The notes below the pieces were generated by a model that saw only the letters and a list, made by a program, of their open reading frames with translations, did no database searches and was not told where the DNA came from. This document shows positions 22,706 through 26,855 of a stretch of 26,855 nt of DNA, piece after piece (position 1 is the stretch's first letter; every line of letters starts with the position of its first letter). The position numbers and the translations under genes are program-made. Source of the stretch: Fidelibacterota bacterium (lineage in GTDB: Bacteria; Fidelibacterota; UBA8477; JABMPR01); NCBI GenBank assembly GCA_030596225.1, contig JAUVKO010000003.1, forward strand, positions 1 to 26,855, written 5' to 3'.

Positions 22706-25700
22706 TCAATTAAAAATATCTTGAAGACTGGTAACCGGTAGATCGTCCATTGCGAGACGTCGAATACCGCGTATGGCGGCTTTAGCACCCGACAGAGTGG
22801 TGATGGCTGGGATCTTATGCCGGATGGCAGCTCGACCAATGGCGTATTCATCCTCACGAGCCAACTCACCCATAGGTGTGTTGATGACTAGCTGGATCTC
22901 ACCATTCTTGATATGGTCCACCACATGCGGTCGACCTTCATTGACTTTGTGGATAGATTGAACGATCAAGCCATTTTCTTTAAAAACCTCAGCTGTTCCG
23001 CAGGTAGCCATGATGCTAAATCCCATTTCCTGAAAATCACGAGCTATATCAATGGCATTCTGTTTATCACGATCATTGATCGAGATAAAGACAGTTCCTT
23101 GAGTGGGTAGGAGATTCCCGGCACCGATCTCAGCTTTAGCATAAGCGGCTCCCAGGCGGCTGTCCAAACCGATTACCTCTCCTGTTGATTTCATTTCAGG
23201 GGATAGAAAAACACTTTGTTTGGAAAATTTATTAAAGGGAAAAACCGGCTTCTTAACAGCGATCAAGGCATGCTTCTCCCGAGTAAGCTTCAGTTCCCGC
23301 AACTTTTTCCCGGCAGCTAGCTGTGCAGCATACTTTGCTAGCGGAATATCGGTCACTTTACTGACAAAAGGTACTGTGCGACTGGCTCTGGGGTTTACTT
23401 CCAGCACATAAATAATCCCATCTTTCAAAGCGAACTGAATGTTGATCAAACCAATGGTCTTTAAGGTCAAAGCTAAATCTGCTGTGTAACTTTCGATCAG
23501 TTTCCTACGGTCAGGCAGGAGTCGGTAAGGCGGGATGACACAGGCTGAATCACCGGAGTGAATGCCAGCTTCTTCGATATGTTGCAGAATGCCACCAATA
23601 TATACTTCTTCACCGTCGCAAAGAGCATCCACATCAAATTCAAAGGCGTCCTCCAGAAAGGCATCGATGAGTACAGGATGATCGCCACTCACTAAAGTTG
23701 CCTGAGCCATGAATTTTGTCAGCGCCTCTTCAGTATAAACGATCTCCATTCCGCGACCTCCCAGGACATAGGACGGTCTTACAAGTACTGGATAGCCAAT
23801 TTTATTAGCAGCAGTTATGGCTTCTTCGATTGAAAAAGCAGTTCCATAAGCGGGAGCCGGGATTTTCAATTCATCAAGAATTGCACCAAACTTCTTGCGG
23901 TTTTCTGCCAGATCGATTGCAGCAGGATCAGTGCCGATGATCTTAACTCCGGCTTCTTGCAGTCGATTGGCAATATTCAGTGGCGTTTGTCCTCCAAATT
24001 GCACCAGAACTCCATCTGGTTGCTCCAGATCAACGATATTCATTACATTTTCGAAAGTCAGTGGTTCAAAATAGAGTCGATCAGAAATGTCAAAATCAGT
24101 TGAAACTGTTTCCGGATTACAGTTGACCATAATGGTCTTATAGCCCAGTTCGTCCAATCCAAAGACGGCCTGCACACAGCAGTAGTCAAATTCAATTCCC
24201 TGACCAATGCGGTTAGGGCCACCACCCAGAATCATCACTTTTTTTCCTGCAAGGGGGGAAACTTCATTTTCAGTTTCATAAGTAGAATAGACATAAGAGG
24301 TGCGGGCCGGAAACTCTGCCGCGCAGGTATCCACTTCCTTGAAGGTGGGCAGAATCCCTTGTGATTTTCTAAATTCGCGGATCTCAGATTCACTTTTGCT
24401 GATTCGATCTGCGATCTGTATATCGGAATAACCCCGACGCTTGAATTCCCGAATACTTTCAGGCTTCAATTTGGGAGCAGAATCAAGAGCGAGTTCCTGC
24501 ATCTGATACAAGAACCAGGGATCGATCTGAGTGATCTGGTGCAAAGTGTCCAGATCCACACCACTTTCAAAAGCTTTCCAGATCTTTACCAGGCGGAAAG
24601 CCGTGGCAAAACGCATTTTCTTTAGATCGAGATCCCGACCGATGACTTTTTTTGGTTCCAATCCATCCAAACCTGTTTCCAGAGAACGAAAGGCTTTCTG
24701 AAGACTTTCCTTAAACGTCCGGCCAATAGCCATGACCTCACCTACAGATTGCATTTGAACACCGAGAATACCACTGGCAGAGGGGAATTTCTCAAAATCA
24801 AATCGTGGAACTTTGGTCACAACGTAGTCAATACTTGGTTCAAAAGCTGCCAGCGTTTTCCCGGTGATCTCGTTAGGTAATTCATCCAGACAATAGCCCA
24901 CAGCAAGCTTGGCCGCAATTTTTGCAATGGGGAATCCAGTAGCCTTGGATGCCAGAGCTGAGGATCGACTGACCCGAGGATTCATTTCGATAACTATCAT
25001 CCGTCCCGTTTTGGGATCTACTGCAAATTGTACATTGGATCCGCCGGTTTCTACACCAATAGCGCGCAGGCACTGAATAGACCAGTTGCGCATCTTCTGA
25101 TACTCTTTGTCAGTGAGAGTCATGGCTGGTGCTACAGTAACAGAATCACCGGTATGAATGCCCATGGGATCAATATTTTCAATGGAACAGACAATGATAG
25201 CGTTGTCGTTCTTATCACGAACGACCTCCATCTCAAATTCCTTCCACCCTAACAAAGATTCTTCGATGAGGACTTCTCCAATGGGGCTGGCGGAGATACC
25301 ATTTTCCACCAGTTCTCTGAATTCTTCATGGTTGTAGGCTGTAGCTCCACCGGTTCCACCCATGGTGAAAGAAGGTCGGATAATGGCAGGGAAACCGGTT
25401 CCCTCAACTATTTTCAGGGCTGATGGGACACTATGGGCAAATCCACCTTTTGCTGTATCAATTCCTACGCTGTCCATAATGGATTTGAATTTTTCACGAT
25501 CCTCAGCTTTGTGGATGGCTTCCACATCAGCACCGATCAACTCTACATTAAATTGTTCCAGGACTCCTTGCTCATCGAGTTTGATGGCAAGATCCAAAGC
25601 TGTTTGACCTCCAACAGTCGGGAGGATGGCATCAGGACTTTCTTTTTCGATGATTGCAGTAACAATGGCAGGGGTCAGAGGCTCAAGATAAGTGGCATCT

Positions 25701-25888
25701 GCCAATTCACGATCGGTCATGATGGTTGCCGGGTTGGAATTCACCAGAATGATCCGGTAACCTTCTTCGCGTAAAGCCCGGCAGGCTTGAGTGCCGGAAT
25801 AATCAAATTCGCAAGCCTGGCCGATAACGATGGGACCAGCTCCCAGGATCAAAATGGAGCGAATGTCAGTTCTTTTTGGCATGGGCAT
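22706..25888 (-). CDS. carB: carbamoyl-phosphate synthase large subunit
   Basis: The synthetase subunit that makes carbamoyl phosphate from bicarbonate, ATP and glutamine-derived ammonia for pyrimidines and arginine. At 1060 aa it is full length, with the two duplicated ATP-grasp halves. The first begins SILILGAGPIVIGQACEFDY and contains IIRPSFTMGGTGG and EMNPRVSRSSALASKATG. The second begins VMILGGGPNRIGQGIEFDYC and contains LVRPSYVLGGRGMEIVY and EVNPRASRTVPFVSK. The C-terminal MGS-like allosteric domain starts near residue 930 (VFISINDRDKQNAI) and ends at the stop. The start may be ATG at 25888 or, giving the classic MPKRTDI N-terminus, ATG at 25882; either overlaps the end of carA, so the two are translated together. 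Confidence 0.97.
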   Translation of the reverse strand: MPMPKRTDIRSILILGAGPIVIGQACEFDYSGTQACRALREEGYRIILVNSNPATIMTDRELADATYLEPLTPAIVTAIIEKESPDAILPTVGGQTALDLAIKLDEQGVLEQFNVELIGADVEAIHKAEDREKFKSIMDSVGIDTAKGGFAHSVPSALKIVEGTGFPAIIRPSFTMGGTGGATAYNHEEFRELVENGISASPIGEVLIEESLLGWKEFEMEVVRDKNDNAIIVCSIENIDPMGIHTGDSVTVAPAMTLTDKEYQKMRNWSIQCLRAIGVETGGSNVQFAVDPKTGRMIVIEMNPRVSRSSALASKATGFPIAKIAAKLAVGYCLDELPNEITGKTLAAFEPSIDYVVTKVPRFDFEKFPSASGILGVQMQSVGEVMAIGRTFKESLQKAFRSLETGLDGLEPKKVIGRDLDLKKMRFATAFRLVKIWKAFESGVDLDTLHQITQIDPWFLYQMQELALDSAPKLKPESIREFKRRGYSDIQIADRISKSESEIREFRKSQGILPTFKEVDTCAAEFPARTSYVYSTYETENEVSPLAGKKVMILGGGPNRIGQGIEFDYCCVQAVFGLDELGYKTIMVNCNPETVSTDFDISDRLYFEPLTFENVMNIVDLEQPDGVLVQFGGQTPLNIANRLQEAGVKIIGTDPAAIDLAENRKKFGAILDELKIPAPAYGTAFSIEEAITAANKIGYPVLVRPSYVLGGRGMEIVYTEEALTKFMAQATLVSGDHPVLIDAFLEDAFEFDVDALCDGEEVYIGGILQHIEEAGIHSGDSACVIPPYRLLPDRRKLIESYTADLALTLKTIGLINIQFALKDGIIYVLEVNPRASRTVPFVSKVTDIPLAKYAAQLAAGKKLRELKLTREKHALIAVKKPVFPFNKFSKQSVFLSPEMKSTGEVIGLDSRLGAAYAKAEIGAGNLLPTQGTVFISINDRDKQNAIDIARDFQEMGFSIMATCGTAEVFKENGLIVQSIHKVNEGRPHVVDHIKNGEIQLVINTPMGELAREDEYAIGRAAIRHKIPAITTLSGAKAAIRGIRRLAMDDLPVTSLQDIFN

Positions 25889-26855
25889 CCATCAAATCTG
25901 TAAATTCTGTAAAAAGATAGCGTGAATCATGAGGACCCGGGCTGGCCTCAGGATGATACTGAACTGAAAATGCAGGAATATGGGTACAGCGAATGCCTTC
26001 CAGTGTATCATCATTTAGATTGACATGGGTAATTTCAACTGTCTTGGGAAGTGTCCCGGGATCTACAGCAAATCCGTGATTTTGGCTGGTGATCTCGACC
26101 TTTCCATTGAGCTGATTCTTTACCGGGTGATTCCCGCCGCGATGCCCGAATTTTAATTTATAAGTTTTAGCTCCTAGCGCCAGGGATAGGATTTGATGTC
26201 CTAAACAAATCCCAAAAATAGGTTTTTCCCCGGCTAATTGTTTGACCGTATCAATGGCATACTGGACCGGTTCAGGATCGCCGGGACCATTAGAAAGAAA
26301 AATACCATCTGGATTGAGGGCCAGAATATCATCAGCAGAAGTATTTGCCGGAAGGATAATGATATCACAATCATTGTCTGCCAGTTGTCGGAGAATGTTG
26401 TACTTAATCCCAAAATCCAAGGCAACCACATGATAGGATTTAGCTTCTTTTGCCTTGGACCAGTTCCACAGCTGTGAACAAGTCACTTGTTTGACTAGAT
26501 CTTGTCCGGTCATAGAAGGGACCTGTGTCAGCTCTTTTTTAAGGGCCGGCAGATCGAGGGAATCGCTGCTAATGATGCCGTTCATGGCGCCTTCATCCCT
26601 AATGAGGCGGGTCAACGCTCGAGTATCGATACCTTGAATACCCACTATTCCGGCTTGGATTAAATAGTCATCTAATCCTTGAGTTGCCCGATAATTGGAG
26701 TGTGTAGGGCTGGATTCCCGGACAATAAATCCCTGGACCTGAATACAATCGCTTTCAATATCCTCAGGATTAACCCCGTAATTTCCGATCTGGGGGGAAG
26801 TCATAGTGACGATCTGACCTCGATAAGAAGGGTCCGTGAGAATCTCCTGATAGCC
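25866..26855 (-). CDS. carA: carbamoyl-phosphate synthase small subunit, 5' end outside window
   Basis: The glutaminase subunit supplying ammonia to CarB. The gene is open at the right edge: 329 codons plus the stop are present, and roughly 35-45 N-terminal residues are missing. Reading inward from the edge, GYQEILTDPSYRGQIVT leads straight into MTSPQIGNYGVNPEDIES, so the internal ATG at 26804 is not the start. The class I glutamine amidotransferase domain has SNGPGDPEPV, the nucleophile cysteine in FGICLGHQILSLALG, and the His-Glu pair in VQYHPEASPGPHD. The C-terminus overlaps carB by about 17-23 nt. It is intact apart from the window edge. Confidence 0.97.
   Translation of the reverse strand, partial: GYQEILTDPSYRGQIVTMTSPQIGNYGVNPEDIESDCIQVQGFIVRESSPTHSNYRATQGLDDYLIQAGIVGIQGIDTRALTRLIRDEGAMNGIISSDSLDLPALKKELTQVPSMTGQDLVKQVTCSQLWNWSKAKEAKSYHVVALDFGIKYNILRQLADNDCDIIILPANTSADDILALNPDGIFLSNGPGDPEPVQYAIDTVKQLAGEKPIFGICLGHQILSLALGAKTYKLKFGHRGGNHPVKNQLNGKVEITSQNHGFAVDPGTLPKTVEITHVNLNDDTLEGIRCTHIPAFSVQYHPEASPGPHDSRYLFTEFTDLMDAHAKKN

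Overview
The window reads like a chromosomal segment of a marine or environmental bacterium of the FCB superphylum, at roughly 40-45% G+C. A Marinimicrobia-like or Calditrichota-like lineage is my best guess, not a demonstrated assignment. The reasons are an archaeal/eukaryotic-type prolyl-tRNA synthetase, a zinc-ribbon DUF3667 membrane protein, many lipoproteins, and dispersed palindromic repeats. Clear Shine-Dalgarno sites precede many genes, which argues against typical Bacteroidota. There are no rRNA or tRNA genes, CRISPR arrays or classical transposases.

Layout. 1-4479 (+): a MacB/LolCDE-type ABC exporter operon of one ATPase and two paralogous FtsX-fold permeases, split twice by small GIY-YIG nuclease cassettes bounded by inverted repeats. 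4480-4598: a hairpin terminator and more palindromes between convergent genes. 4599-6029 (-): proS. 6251-7663 (+): an exported LPP20-like protein with a probable non-ATG start. 7736-11916 (-): a tight three-gene envelope operon of a COG4299 acyltransferase-like membrane protein, a phospholipase-D-fold protein and a YiiX-like papain-fold lipoprotein. 12026-14723 (-): DJ-1/PfpI protein, lipoprotein, coiled-coil exported protein and GNAT acetyltransferase. 14798-16318 (+): DUF3667 protein and a probable DUF4390 protein. 16339-17562 (-): manA. 17841-18737 (+): an unrecognised cytoplasmic protein. 18820-22430 (-): a monoglyceride-lipase-like hydrolase, a DUF559 nuclease cassette, glpK and a YwaF-like membrane protein. 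22706-26855 (-): carB and a 5'-truncated carA.

The most interesting structure is a set of short elements, each with one small nuclease gene (GIY-YIG twice, DUF559/PD-(D/E)XK once) between palindromic inverted repeats. All three sit inside an operon, on the operon's strand. In all three the nuclease frame runs through the right-hand repeat and stops within a few bases of the next gene's start codon. The left repeat of both GIY-YIG copies carries a Shine-Dalgarno-like GAGGGA at the same distance from the start codon. A roughly 120-bp element without a gene but with related ends lies downstream of carB. Together they resemble REP/RAYT systems, but with nucleases in place of the tyrosine transposase. 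Mobility is inferred, not shown.

Functional links: the lipase and GlpK could form a monoacylglycerol-to-glycerol-3-phosphate route; CarA and CarB together make carbamoyl phosphate; the ABC exporter probably works with a membrane-fusion protein encoded outside the window.
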